This document shows positions 16,763-25,215 of a stretch of 34,170 bases of DNA, piece by piece. Each line of letters begins with the position of its first letter. Within the stretch, counting starts at the first letter, position 1. The DNA comes from Ligilactobacillus agilis DSM 20509 (GTDB taxonomy: Bacteria; Bacillota; Bacilli; Lactobacillales; Lactobacillaceae): contig NZ_AYYP01000012.1 in assembly GCF_001436215.1 (NCBI RefSeq), positions 18,418 through 52,587 on the forward strand, written 5' to 3'. The notes beneath the pieces are model-generated. The model was not told the origin of the DNA and searched no databases. It saw nothing but the letters and a program-made list of their open reading frames with translations. The translations under genes were made by a program, and so were the position numbers.

Positions 16763-17737
16763 TTAGATTTTACGTTTAAGTAAATGGTTGGTTAGTTTAG
16801 TAAGTTGCTTTTTGGTCTGAGACTTAGGTAGGCCCTCAATATCAACCAAGGCTTTGTGGGTAAATTTGCGGGCGACCTCACGAGCAGCATCGACTCCGCC
16901 TAAGGTTCTGACTAGGTTAGCGACGGCCTGCATATCTGCCAACTCCATTTGGTTTTGTTTATCTAAGTATGGTTTAAAAGCTGCCGGCTCTTTTTTTAGG
17001 GCCAAGAGCAGTGGAAGTGTATAGACCCCAGTATTTAGGTCCTCGATGACAGGTTTATTGAAGTCGGCCTGGTTAGCGCTGTAGTCCAAGATATCGTCTA
17101 GCATTTGGAAGGCTAGGCCGATATTAAGCCCGATTCGCCCGGCCCGGCGAACCACTTCGGGGCTAGCCCCACTAAAGTAGGCACCTTCTAAACTGGCCAG
17201 GCGAAAAAGTTCGGCCGTCTTACCAGAGATTGACCGTAAGTAATCGCGAATTGACTGGGTTTGGTTATAGCGGAGCTGCATTTGGTCTAGTTCGCCTAGT
17301 AAAATCTTTTTCATAGCGGCTGCGTTAATCTGCATATAATGAGAACCGTTCATAGTTTCTAAGGTCAAGTCAAAGAAAATGGTAAACAATAAGTCACCAG
17401 TATAAACGGCGATGTTTTTCCCAAATTTAGCTTGGATAGAAACCGTGCCACGCCGTAAGGGGGAGTCGTCAATAATATCATCATGGATTAGGGTCGCCAT
17501 ATGTAAGATTTCTAGGGAAGCGGCGATTTTAGTTAGCCGGTCTTCGTCTTGATTGGGGCCAAAGTTGGTAAATAAAAAGAAAAAGGCCGGACGCAGGTAC
17601 TTACCCCCAGCCTGAGCTAGCTGGGCGACCGCCTGGGAGATTTCTGGATTACGAACTTGGACGCGTTGTTCGATTAGGTTTTTAACTAGCGCAACTTGCT
17701 TTTCTAAAACAGGGTATGTTTTCCAATATGATGACAT
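16763..17737 (-). CDS. Long-chain polyprenyl diphosphate synthase
   Basis: A 324-residue trans-prenyltransferase that builds the isoprenoid side chain of the quinone. GGKYLRP (44-50), the first Asp-rich motif HDDIIDDSPLRRG (D86-D91) and the second, MLDDILDYS (D214-D218), are intact. Small residues before the first motif (HMATLIH) fit a long-chain (hexa- to octaprenyl) rather than a farnesyl enzyme. No partner subunit of the HepS type is next to it, so it is probably homomeric (IspB-like). It is divergent from menA, which uses its product. Chain length cannot be read with certainty. Confidence 0.9.
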   Translation of the reverse strand: MSSYWKTYPVLEKQVALVKNLIEQRVQVRNPEISQAVAQLAQAGGKYLRPAFFFLFTNFGPNQDEDRLTKIAASLEILHMATLIHDDIIDDSPLRRGTVSIQAKFGKNIAVYTGDLLFTIFFDLTLETMNGSHYMQINAAAMKKILLGELDQMQLRYNQTQSIRDYLRSISGKTAELFRLASLEGAYFSGASPEVVRRAGRIGLNIGLAFQMLDDILDYSANQADFNKPVIEDLNTGVYTLPLLLALKKEPAAFKPYLDKQNQMELADMQAVANLVRTLGGVDAAREVARKFTHKALVDIEGLPKSQTKKQLTKLTNHLLKRKI

Positions 17738-17846
17738 GAATAAACCTCTTTACTAACGTTTAGATACAAGTTTAATTCTACCCGTTTAAAAGCTTAAAAG
17801 CTAGTTAAGAAATTAAATTGTAAACGATTTTAATTTGGCAAAATAT

Positions 17847-17875
17847 TTTTCAAATTTAAGAGATTGCTTTATAAT
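17847..17875 (+). promoter_or_regulatory. menA promoter
   Basis: TATAAT (17870-17875) stands about 40 bases before the menA ATG. A poor -35 (TTTTCA, 17847-17852) is at 17 bp. Confidence 0.5.
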
Positions 17876-17914
17876 AATTATGTAAAAGTTTTATTGAGAG
17901 AAGGGTACTTGAAG

Positions 17915-18817
17915 ATGACTGTCCCAGTTTTTTTGGAATTGGTCGAAATGAAAGCTAAGACGGCCAGTGTTTTACCCTTTTTAATTGGTCTTTGTTTTAG
18001 CTATTACTACTATGGTACGGTCCATGTTGCCTATGTTCTCATGTATTTTGTGGCCATGTTTTTATTTAACATGTTCGTCGACATTTGGGATAACTATAAT
18101 GATTATCACCGGGCGGTCGATGTTCATGATTACAAACAAAATACCAATATCATTGGCCGTGAGCACCTATCTTTAGTCCAAGTCAAAACAATAATGGCTT
18201 GCTTTTTTATTAGTTCACTGTTGATAGGGTTAGTGCTAGCCTGGCTAGTAGGCTGGCCCCTGTTGATTATGGGGGGCTTTTGTTTCTTGGTGGGCTTACT
18301 TTATTCGGCTGGACCTAGGCCGTTATCGAGCCTGCCACTAGGTGAATTTTTCTCTGGGTTTACCATGGGCTTTGTAATCAGTTTAATCTGTGTCTACCTC
18401 AACACCTACCAAGATTTTGCTTGGACCTGGGCGAATTTAGGGCGGATTTTGCTAATTGCCTTGCCTAACACACTGTGGATTGCTAATTTGATGTTAGCCA
18501 ATAACCTGTGTGATAAGGAAGAAGACGAAAAAAATCACCGCTACACCCTGGTCCATTACATAGGCTTAAAGGGTGGGCTATGGCTGTTTGCCGGGGCCAA
18601 TGTCGTAGCTTTATTAGCAATTATTGGAGAGTTTTTATGGGGGCTTGCCCCAGCTACAGTTTTGCTGAGTTTACTATTGATTCCATTTATCTACAAGCAA
18701 ACTAAGTTGTTGTGGCAAAAACAAGTAAAAATGGAAACGTTTATCTGTGGAGTAAGGATTCTTGCAGTGGGTTCTTTAACCCAAGTAGTGACTTACTTAA
18801 TCGGAATTATATTGTAA
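17915..18817 (+). CDS. menA: 1,4-dihydroxy-2-naphthoate polyprenyltransferase
   Basis: A 300-residue UbiA-superfamily membrane prenyltransferase that attaches the polyprenyl chain to DHNA, giving demethylmenaquinone. The first Asp motif is NMFVDIWDNYND (residues 52-63) and the second NNLCDKEEDEKNHRYTL; about eight hydrophobic helices surround them. I start at ATG 17915, with AGAAGGG nine bases upstream; the frame opens earlier at 17864 without a binding site and over the -10 box. It leads an operon with ndh and a lipoprotein. Confidence 0.92.
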   Translation: MTVPVFLELVEMKAKTASVLPFLIGLCFSYYYYGTVHVAYVLMYFVAMFLFNMFVDIWDNYNDYHRAVDVHDYKQNTNIIGREHLSLVQVKTIMACFFISSLLIGLVLAWLVGWPLLIMGGFCFLVGLLYSAGPRPLSSLPLGEFFSGFTMGFVISLICVYLNTYQDFAWTWANLGRILLIALPNTLWIANLMLANNLCDKEEDEKNHRYTLVHYIGLKGGLWLFAGANVVALLAIIGEFLWGLAPATVLLSLLLIPFIYKQTKLLWQKQVKMETFICGVRILAVGSLTQVVTYLIGIIL

Positions 18818-18834
18818 AGGAGTTCGTGCTGACT

Positions 18835-20043
18835 ATGAAGGAAGTATTAGTATTAGGTGCAGGTTATGCAGGTTTAAAGACTGTTCGTAATTTGCAAAAG
18901 GAAAGTGGAGATTTCCACATCACTTTAGTTGATATGAATGACTATCACTATGAAGCAACTGAGTTACACGAAGTTGCTGCTGGTTCTCAACCAAAGGATA
19001 AGATTACATACCCGATTAGAGATGTCTTAAACGACAAGAAGGTTACCTTCTTACAAGACGAAGTTACTAAGATTGACCCAGCTAATAAGTTGGTATCAGT
19101 TAAGAAGAATGGTAGTCTCCACTATGACTACGTGGTTGTTGCCCTAGGTTTTTGCTCAGAAACATTTGGTATCAAAGGGGCCCAAGAAAATGCCTTGCAA
19201 ATGGTTGACATTGATACTGCCGAAGCAATTCACCAACACATCATCGCCATGATGAAGAAATACAAGGAAACTAAGGATAAGAACTACCTCAAGTTACTTA
19301 TCTGTGGGGCTGGTTTTACCGGGATTGAATTAGCTGGGGCTTTCGTTGACGAACGCAAGAAGTATGCCCAAATTGCCGGCGTAGATGAAAGTGAAATCGA
19401 AATTATCTGTGTAGAAGCAGCTACCCGGATTTTACCAATGTTTGATGATGAAATGGCTCAATACGGGGTTAACCTAATTAAGAAATTAGGGGTTAACTTG
19501 ATGACGGGCTGCATGATTAAGGAAATCCGTCCAGGGCAAGTTGTTTACGCTAAGGGCAAAGATGATCCAGAAGAACATGTAGTAGAAGCAGCTACAATCG
19601 TTTGGACTACTGGTGTCAGTGGTAGCCCTGTTATCGGTGAATCTGGCTTTGAACAACGTCGGGGTCGGGTAATGGTTAAGCCTAACTTAACTGCCCCAGA
19701 TTATGATGATGTTTACATTATCGGGGACGTTTCCGCATTAATGGATTCAGCTTCTAACCGGCCATTCCCAACTACTGCTCAAATCGCAACCCGGATGGGA
19801 GCTCACGTAGCTACTAACTTAGCTCACCAATTAAAGGGAGAAGCAACAGAAGACTTCGACTTCAAGTCACTAGGGACAGTTGCTTCCGTAGGTAACACCC
19901 ACGCCTTTGGGGTGGTTGGTACTAAGAAAATCAAGGGGTACCCTGCTTCCTTTGTTAAGAAGGCAATCATGAACAAGTCTTTAGTTGATATTGGTGGTTT
20001 GAAGGAATTATTAGCCAAGGGACGTTTTGATTTGTACCACTAA
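18835..20043 (+). CDS. ndh: Type II NADH dehydrogenase
   Basis: A 402-residue flavoprotein that oxidises NADH and reduces the quinone without pumping protons. FAD-binding VLGAGYAGLKTV (6-17), NADH-binding LLICGAGFTGIELAG (154-168), the AAATIVWTTGV-type segment and the FAD contact VYIIGDVSALMD are all present. The C-terminal membrane-anchoring helix is modest. AAAGGAG overlaps the menA stop but lies 12 bases before the chosen ATG; a GTG at 18826 is closer than usual. Placement after menA ties it to the same respiratory chain. Confidence 0.92.
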   Translation: MKEVLVLGAGYAGLKTVRNLQKESGDFHITLVDMNDYHYEATELHEVAAGSQPKDKITYPIRDVLNDKKVTFLQDEVTKIDPANKLVSVKKNGSLHYDYVVVALGFCSETFGIKGAQENALQMVDIDTAEAIHQHIIAMMKKYKETKDKNYLKLLICGAGFTGIELAGAFVDERKKYAQIAGVDESEIEIICVEAATRILPMFDDEMAQYGVNLIKKLGVNLMTGCMIKEIRPGQVVYAKGKDDPEEHVVEAATIVWTTGVSGSPVIGESGFEQRRGRVMVKPNLTAPDYDDVYIIGDVSALMDSASNRPFPTTAQIATRMGAHVATNLAHQLKGEATEDFDFKSLGTVASVGNTHAFGVVGTKKIKGYPASFVKKAIMNKSLVDIGGLKELLAKGRFDLYH

Positions 20044-20078
20044 AAAATGTCCCGACGTCAAGATTGGGGGAAAAGGCT

Positions 20079-20984
20079 ATGAAAAAAACGTTGATAGTTT
20101 CGTTAGCAGCCTTAGCCTTAGTGTTAGCGGGCTGTGGTAACCAAGCGGAGAATCAAACGCAAGCTACTAGCAGCGATAAGGTTTCCACGAGCCAAAAGAA
20201 GCAAGCACAGACTAAAAAAGCAAGTTCTACTAGTAGTTCAAGTTCGGTTTCTAGTCAAAGCAGTAGTGAAACAGGTAGTAGTCAAGCTCAAAGTAGAGCT
20301 ACTAGTTCGAGTGCACCTGACTACTCTGGTCAGGTACAGATTTCAGCAACGCAAAACTTGCAGCGGCTAGGCCAGTTTAATTACTTGCTAAAGTATAACT
20401 TAGGTAAGGAGATTGTGCTTCCTAATAATCCAGGTTATAACGACGAAAGTAAGAAGTTAAACGTCTGGTATGAAGGTGATGGCAACAACTATAGTATTCA
20501 CTACAGCCAGGCTGCCAGTGGTCAAGACTTTAACGCTAATAGTTTGCGTGATGTGACCGATTATGCCGTCTTTACCAAGAAGACCTATGGTTCCGCTAGC
20601 GAAGCCCAGGCTGAGATCAATTACCAAACGACAGCCATGACCCAAGGTCTACCTAAGGTTAACCTGGGGTATGGAATTATTGGGACGATTGATTCCGGGG
20701 CAGGTCAAAAGTACTTGCACTGGAATGAAGGTCGCTGGTCTTTAGGTGTCCACGCAGTGGCAGTCAATGGTGAGGATCCGGTACCAACTGCCCGCAAAGT
20801 AGTGGAACTGTTAGAGCAGTATTACTTACCTGCTCCGGATAATTATGGATCTGGTAGCTTTAGTGTAGCTAGTTCTAGTGGCCAACAGGCACCTACCTTA
20901 AAGTGGCAGGCTGGTAATAGCGTTTATAGCCTGGAAGCCAAGGATTTAACTGTATTAGTTAGAATGGCTTCAACTGTCAAATAA
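20079..20984 (+). CDS. Lipoprotein of unknown function downstream of ndh
   Basis: A 301-residue secreted lipoprotein: MKKTLIVSLAALALVLAGC with the lipobox LAGC. A Ser/Gln/Thr-rich linker runs to about residue 80. A globular C-terminal part follows that I do not recognise (KYNLGKEIVLPNNPGY, LHWNEGRWSLGVHAV, ARKVVELLEQYYLPA). There is no heme CxxCH and no FMN-binding motif. It begins 35 bases after ndh with a GGGGGAAAAGG binding region and precedes a terminator, so it is co-transcribed with menA-ndh. The context hints at a role at the outer face of the membrane in the redox system, but nothing in the protein proves it. Confidence 0.85.
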   Translation: MKKTLIVSLAALALVLAGCGNQAENQTQATSSDKVSTSQKKQAQTKKASSTSSSSSVSSQSSSETGSSQAQSRATSSSAPDYSGQVQISATQNLQRLGQFNYLLKYNLGKEIVLPNNPGYNDESKKLNVWYEGDGNNYSIHYSQAASGQDFNANSLRDVTDYAVFTKKTYGSASEAQAEINYQTTAMTQGLPKVNLGYGIIGTIDSGAGQKYLHWNEGRWSLGVHAVAVNGEDPVPTARKVVELLEQYYLPAPDNYGSGSFSVASSSGQQAPTLKWQAGNSVYSLEAKDLTVLVRMASTVK

Positions 20985-20985
20985 T

Positions 20986-21033
20986 ATAAGAATGACCTCT
21001 ACGTTGAAAACACAACGTAGGGGTCATTCTTAT
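20986..21033 (+). terminator. Terminator of the menA-ndh-lipoprotein operon
   Basis: ATAAGAATGACCTCTACGTTG pairs with CAACGTAGGGGTCATTCTTAT as a long stem with one G-U pair. The T-tract is short (TATT). Confidence 0.8.
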
Positions 21034-21064
21034 TAGTGTTGGTTTGTAATCTCAATGACATTTT

Positions 21065-21190
21065 TTATTTAAGTTTATTTAATGTAAATTGAATAAAAAT
21101 GCTAGCATAATAATTATAGATAGTGTATTATCCTAGGAGTGCTAATATATCGTGCACTAAGAAACGTGAAAAGCCACGCAGCGGTGGCTT
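21065..21190 (+). promoter_or_regulatory. potA upstream region: direct repeat, AT-rich promoter zone and leader hairpin
   Basis: TTATTTAA occurs twice with 10-bp period (21065-21072 and 21075-21082). TTGAAT (21089-21094) is a possible -35 with a poorly defined AT-rich -10 near 21112. Closer to potA, AAGCCAC (21171-21177) and GTGGCTT (21184-21190) form a hairpin about ten bases before the SD. I do not match it to a known riboswitch. Confidence 0.35.
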
Positions 21191-21211
21191 ATAAAACAAG
21201 GGGGTTAGATT

Positions 21212-22300
21212 GTGAAACAAGCAATTATTTCATTTAATAACGTCATGAAGTCTTATGACGACGACGTGCCAGTTTTGAAAAATATCAGTTTTGACATCGA
21301 GGAGGGGAAGTTTTACACCTTACTGGGGCCTTCAGGGTGTGGTAAGACGACGATTCTCCGCATGATCGCAGGTTTTTCAGAGCCAACTAAGGGAGACATT
21401 TACTTTGAGGGAAAACGAATTAACAAGGTTCCGGCTAATAAGCGCCAAGTTAATACTGTTTTCCAAGACTATGCTTTGTTCCCACATATGAATGTATTTG
21501 ATAATATTGCCTTTGGATTGAAGATGCGGCATTTACCTAAGGAACAGATTGAAACCAAGGTAAAAGAAGCTTTGAAGATGGTTCGCTTGGATGGTTACGA
21601 AAAGCGCGGGATTAATGAGATGTCAGGGGGACAAAAACAACGGGTGGCGATTGCCAGAGCGATTGTTAATGAACCTAAGATTTTACTATTAGACGAGCCG
21701 CTTTCAGCTTTAGACCATAAGTTAAGAACTGATATGCAGTATGAATTGCGGGAATTGCAACGGCGGTTGGGAATCACCTTTATCTTCGTGACCCATGACC
21801 AGGAAGAAGCTTTGGCCATGAGCGATGAAATCTTCGTCCTCAATAACGGATCAATCGTTCAAAGTGGAACACCGGTTGATATTTATGACGAGCCGATTAA
21901 CCACTATGTGGCTGACTTTATCGGGGAAAGTAACATTGTTGATGGAACCATGATTGCAGACGAATTGGTCGAATTTGTCGGGCACCAGTTTGCCTGTGTT
22001 GATGGGGGGATGCGTCCTAACGAACCCGTGGAAGTGGTGTTACGTCCAGAAGATTTGACTTTGACTAGCGTGGAAGCGGGTAAACTCAAGGTTAAAGTCG
22101 ATACCCAACTCTTCCGGGGAGTTCACTATGAAATTATCTGCTATGATGAAGCAGGTAATGAGTGGATGATTCATTCCACCCATAAGGCAGTTCCTGGACA
22201 AGAATACGGCTTAAACTTTGAACCAGAAGACATTCACGTTATGCGTTTCAATGAGTCGGAAGAAGATTTCGATGCCCGGCTTGAAAGTTACGAAGATTAG
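21212..22300 (+). CDS. potA: Spermidine/putrescine ABC importer, ATPase
   Basis: A 362-residue ABC ATPase with a C-terminal TOBE-type regulatory domain. Walker A is GPSGCGKTT (39-47), signature MSGGQKQR, Walker [12 protein letters not shown] and switch [10 protein letters not shown]. It energises polyamine uptake through PotB and PotC. The start is GTG 21212, with AAGGGGG nine bases upstream. It is first of four tightly packed pot genes. Confidence 0.94.
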   Translation: MKQAIISFNNVMKSYDDDVPVLKNISFDIEEGKFYTLLGPSGCGKTTILRMIAGFSEPTKGDIYFEGKRINKVPANKRQVNTVFQDYALFPHMNVFDNIAFGLKMRHLPKEQIETKVKEALKMVRLDGYEKRGINEMSGGQKQRVAIARAIVNEPKILLLDEPLSALDHKLRTDMQYELRELQRRLGITFIFVTHDQEEALAMSDEIFVLNNGSIVQSGTPVDIYDEPINHYVADFIGESNIVDGTMIADELVEFVGHQFACVDGGMRPNEPVEVVLRPEDLTLTSVEAGKLKVKVDTQLFRGVHYEIICYDEAGNEWMIHSTHKAVPGQEYGLNFEPEDIHVMRFNESEEDFDARLESYED

Positions 22301-22311
22301 GGGGGCTAGTT

Positions 22312-23115
22312 ATGAAGAAGATGCAGACCCTCTTTGCCATCCCATATTTTTTATGGTTGGTACTCTTTGTTTTTGCGCCGGTGGCGTTAATTGTCTTTTA
22401 CTCATTTTTAGATCCCCAGGGTCACTTTACCTTAACTAATTATCAGACCTACTTTGCTTCGGGCAAGTATTTGCTGATGACTTTTAATTCGGTGTGGTAT
22501 GCTTTTTTGATTACGATTATCACCTTAGCGATTAGTTACCCCACCGCTTATTTCTTAACAAAGTTAAAGCACAAAGACCTTTGGTTGTTGTTGGTTATCC
22601 TTCCAACCTGGATTAACCTCTTACTGAAGGCCTATGCTTTTATCGGCATCTTTGGAATTCACGGGGGCATTAACCGCTTCTTGGGCTTTTTTGGCCTTGC
22701 TCCGCACCAGCTCTTATTTACAGATGCTAGCTTTTTGATTGTAGCGATGTATATTGAGTTACCCTTTATGATTATTCCGATTTTTAATGCCCTAGAGGAG
22801 CTAAATCCTTCCTTGCTTTCTGCTAGCAAGGATTTAGGGGCTAATAGTGCGCAGACCTTTTGGAAAGTCATCTTGCCTTTATCCATGAATGGGGTTAAAA
22901 GTGGAATTCAAGCAGTCTTCATTCCTTCTTTATCCCTCTTCATGTTGACGCGGTTAATTGGTGGTAACCGGGTAATCACATTGGGGACTGCGATTGAAGA
23001 ACACTTCTTAGTGACTCAAAATTGGGGCATGGGTTCAACCATCGGGGTGGTTTTGATTATTGCCATGTTTATCGTGATGTTACTAACCGGTGAGAAAAAG
23101 AAAGGGGGTAAGTAA
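22312..23115 (+). CDS. potB: Spermidine/putrescine ABC importer, permease PotB
   Basis: A 267-residue inner-membrane permease with six helices. The cytoplasmic EAA loop reads SASKDLGANSAQTFWKVILPLS, the contact for PotA. GGGGGG lies six bases before the ATG, and the gene follows potA after 11 bases. Confidence 0.93.
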   Translation: MKKMQTLFAIPYFLWLVLFVFAPVALIVFYSFLDPQGHFTLTNYQTYFASGKYLLMTFNSVWYAFLITIITLAISYPTAYFLTKLKHKDLWLLLVILPTWINLLLKAYAFIGIFGIHGGINRFLGFFGLAPHQLLFTDASFLIVAMYIELPFMIIPIFNALEELNPSLLSASKDLGANSAQTFWKVILPLSMNGVKSGIQAVFIPSLSLFMLTRLIGGNRVITLGTAIEEHFLVTQNWGMGSTIGVVLIIAMFIVMLLTGEKKKGGK

Positions 23116-23116
23116 G

Positions 23117-23944
23117 GTGAAACAATTAAAGTGGTCAAACTTGTATTTAACCCTAGTCTTTATCTTCTTATACTTGCCCATCGCCTACTTGATTTTTTAC
23201 TCCTTCAATGCTGGCGATTCGATGAGTAGCTTTAAGGGCTTTTCCTTGGTTCACTTTCAAGAGTTATTTGGTGATACCCGCCTCATCATCATCTTGCTTA
23301 ACACCTTTATGTTAGCCTTTTTATCTGCCTTAATTGCGACAGTGATTGGCATCTTTGGGGCCATGAGCATTTACTACCTCAAGAAACGGGCAGCTAAGAC
23401 AGCGATGCTTTCGGCTAATAACGTCTTAATGGTTTCACCTGACGTTATTATCGGGGCCAGCTTCTTGATTTTCTTTACCTTTTTAGGTAATCTTTTTTCT
23501 GGCTTTGGCCTTGGTTTTACCACGGTACTGTTATCGCACATTGCCTTCAGTATCCCGATTGTAGTCTTGATGGTCTTGCCAAAATTACAGGAAATGAATG
23601 ACTCAATGATTTCGGCCGCCTATGACTTGGGAGCTAATAATTGGCAAATCTTAACCAACGTTATCTTGCCTTATCTAACCCCAGGAATTATCGCGGGTTA
23701 CTTTATGGCATTTACCTATTCGCTTGATGATTTTGCCGTGACCTTCTTCGTGACGGGGAATGGCTTTACCACTTTGTCTGTAGAAATTTACTCACGGGCG
23801 CGGCAGGGGATTAGCTTAGAAATCAATGCCCTCAGTACCTTAGTCTTCCTCTTTTCCTTGGTGTTAGTGGTGGGCTACTACTTCATTAGTAAAGATAGTC
23901 GGAAGCGCCGCGGTAAGAAGAGAAGGGGGGCGTTACTTAAATGA
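23117..23944 (+). CDS. potC: Spermidine/putrescine ABC importer, permease PotC
   Basis: A 275-residue permease with six helices and the EAA loop ISAAYDLGANNWQILTNVILPYL. I choose GTG 23117, one base after potB ends, with GGGGG eight bases upstream; the frame is open to 23090 but without a binding site. Its TGA overlaps the potD ATG. Confidence 0.92.
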   Translation: MKQLKWSNLYLTLVFIFLYLPIAYLIFYSFNAGDSMSSFKGFSLVHFQELFGDTRLIIILLNTFMLAFLSALIATVIGIFGAMSIYYLKKRAAKTAMLSANNVLMVSPDVIIGASFLIFFTFLGNLFSGFGLGFTTVLLSHIAFSIPIVVLMVLPKLQEMNDSMISAAYDLGANNWQILTNVILPYLTPGIIAGYFMAFTYSLDDFAVTFFVTGNGFTTLSVEIYSRARQGISLEINALSTLVFLFSLVLVVGYYFISKDSRKRRGKKRRGALLK

Positions 23945-25014
23945 AAAAACTCCGTTCACTTTTAATTGGCATTATTGTTATCATTATAGTCTTGGTGGTA
24001 GGGGCCTATGAACTCAATAAATCGACGGGCCAGGCCGGAGCAAAGATTGTTAATATTTATAACTGGGGTGATTATATTGACCCGGCTTTAATAACTAAGT
24101 TTGAAAAGGAAACAGGTTATAAAGTTAACTACGAAACCTTTGACTCTAACGAGGCGATGTATACCAAGATTCAGCAGGGAGGGACTAGCTACGACATAGC
24201 GGTCCCAAGTGAATATATGGTGGAAAAGATGAGAAATGACCACCTCTTAGTCAAGTTAGACAAAAAGAAGTTACCTAACCTTAAATACATTGGGAAGGAA
24301 TACTTAAACGAAAGCTTTGATCCCCATAATGCCTATTCAGTTCCTTATTTCTGGGGAACGCTGGGTATCATTTATAATGATAAATATTATCAGGCCAGTG
24401 ATGTTGATACTTGGGCTAAGTTATGGAATCCGCGCTTTAAAAATCAAATCATGTTTATTGATGGAGCCCGTGAGTTTATTGGAATTGGGCTCAGTAGCCT
24501 AGGTTACTCGCTTAACAGCACCAATGATAAGCAGGTTGAACAGGCCTATGAAAAATTGAAATCCTTAACTCCGAATGCTAAGGCAATAGTTTCCGATGAA
24601 ATTAAGATGTACATGGTTAACGGGGAAAGTAACCTAGCTGTAACCTACTCTGGTGAAGCGGTGGATATGCTGTCCAAAAATAAGCACCTTCACTATGTTA
24701 TTCCAGAGGAAGGAACCAACCTGTGGTTTGATAACATCGTAATTCCTAAGGGGGCTAAGAACTTGAAGGGGGCTTATGCCTTCATTAACTTCATGCTCCG
24801 TCCGGAAAATGCCGCTCAAAATGCTGAGTACGTCGGGTACTCAACGCCTGATGAAGGGGCGTTGAAGTTATTGCCTAAGTCAGTAACTGGGGATAAACAA
24901 TTCTATCCAAGTAAGCAACAGTTAGCTAAGATGGAAGTTTATAAGAACTTAGGGCCTAAGTGGCTGGAGCGCTATAACGATCTGTTCTTGGAATTAAAGA
25001 TGTACCGGAATTGA
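23941..25014 (+). CDS. potD: Spermidine/putrescine-binding protein PotD
   Basis: A 357-residue extracellular solute-binding protein. After an N-terminal hydrophobic helix comes VNIYNWGDYIDPALITKFEKETGYKVNYETFDSNEAMYTKI, the hallmark PotD start, and later VTYSGEAVDML and PENAAQNAEYVGYSTP. There is no lipobox Cys, so an uncleaved membrane anchor seems to hold it at the surface. The ATG overlaps the potC stop (ATGA), the last coupling in potABCD. It ends upstream of a candidate sRNA gene whose terminator would also stop pot transcripts. Confidence 0.93.
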   Translation: MKKLRSLLIGIIVIIIVLVVGAYELNKSTGQAGAKIVNIYNWGDYIDPALITKFEKETGYKVNYETFDSNEAMYTKIQQGGTSYDIAVPSEYMVEKMRNDHLLVKLDKKKLPNLKYIGKEYLNESFDPHNAYSVPYFWGTLGIIYNDKYYQASDVDTWAKLWNPRFKNQIMFIDGAREFIGIGLSSLGYSLNSTNDKQVEQAYEKLKSLTPNAKAIVSDEIKMYMVNGESNLAVTYSGEAVDMLSKNKHLHYVIPEEGTNLWFDNIVIPKGAKNLKGAYAFINFMLRPENAAQNAEYVGYSTPDEGALKLLPKSVTGDKQFYPSKQQLAKMEVYKNLGPKWLERYNDLFLELKMYRN

Positions 25015-25059
25015 TTTTAAGAAAAGCTTAGGATTTTATCGAACTTTCCTAAAAAATTG

Positions 25060-25091
25060 TTCACAAAATCTTCACTTCCACTCGGTATAGT
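25060..25091 (+). promoter_or_regulatory. Direct-repeat promoter of sRNA candidate A
   Basis: TTCACA (25060-25065), five bases, TTCACT (25071-25076), nine bases, then TATAGT (25086-25091). The 11-bp period and fixed distance to the -10 resemble sites of OmpR-type response regulators such as PhoP or CiaR. The same spacing occurs at 30666 and 30892. Confidence 0.6.
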
Positions 25092-25097
25092 ATAAGC

Positions 25098-25215
25098 ATA
25101 CCCAATAAATAAAAAACTTTTTCATAGATATTTCTTCCCCTAAAAGAAATAAATACTCCTTTTGAATAAAGGTCTCGTACTAAGGATAATTCCTTGGTGC
25201 GAGACCTTATTTGTT
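25098..25215 (+). ncRNA. Candidate small RNA A (CCCCU-loop, anti-SD family)
   Basis: Predicted transcript of about 115 nt between potD and a convergent hydrolase. It has an A-rich 5' part ending in AAACTTTTTCAT. Next is an 8-bp hairpin, TATTTCTT/AAGAAATA (25129-25151), with a seven-base loop CCCCTAA. A single-stranded ACTCCTTTT (25155-25163), complementary to strong Shine-Dalgarno sites, precedes an intrinsic terminator. No ORF with a binding site is present. Blocks and order are shared with candidate B, which argues for a selected RNA. I cannot match it to a named RNA family. Confidence 0.55.
25165..25215. terminator. Intrinsic terminator of sRNA A, also serving the convergent hydrolase gene
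   Basis: AAGGTCTCGTACTAAGGA pairs with TCCTTGGTGCGAGACCTT, with G-U pairs and loop TAAT, followed by ATTTGTTT. The hydrolase stop codon (25207-25209) lies in the right arm. Confidence 0.85.

Noticed and set aside
20134-20370. 78-codon Lys/Arg/Val-rich frame inside the lipoprotein gene
   Set aside because: It is an out-of-frame reading of the Ser-rich linker codons.
21171-21190. Hairpin before potA as a polyamine riboswitch
   Set aside because: A 7-bp stem alone matches no riboswitch I know, and there is no T-tract or alternative fold. Kept only as part of the upstream region.
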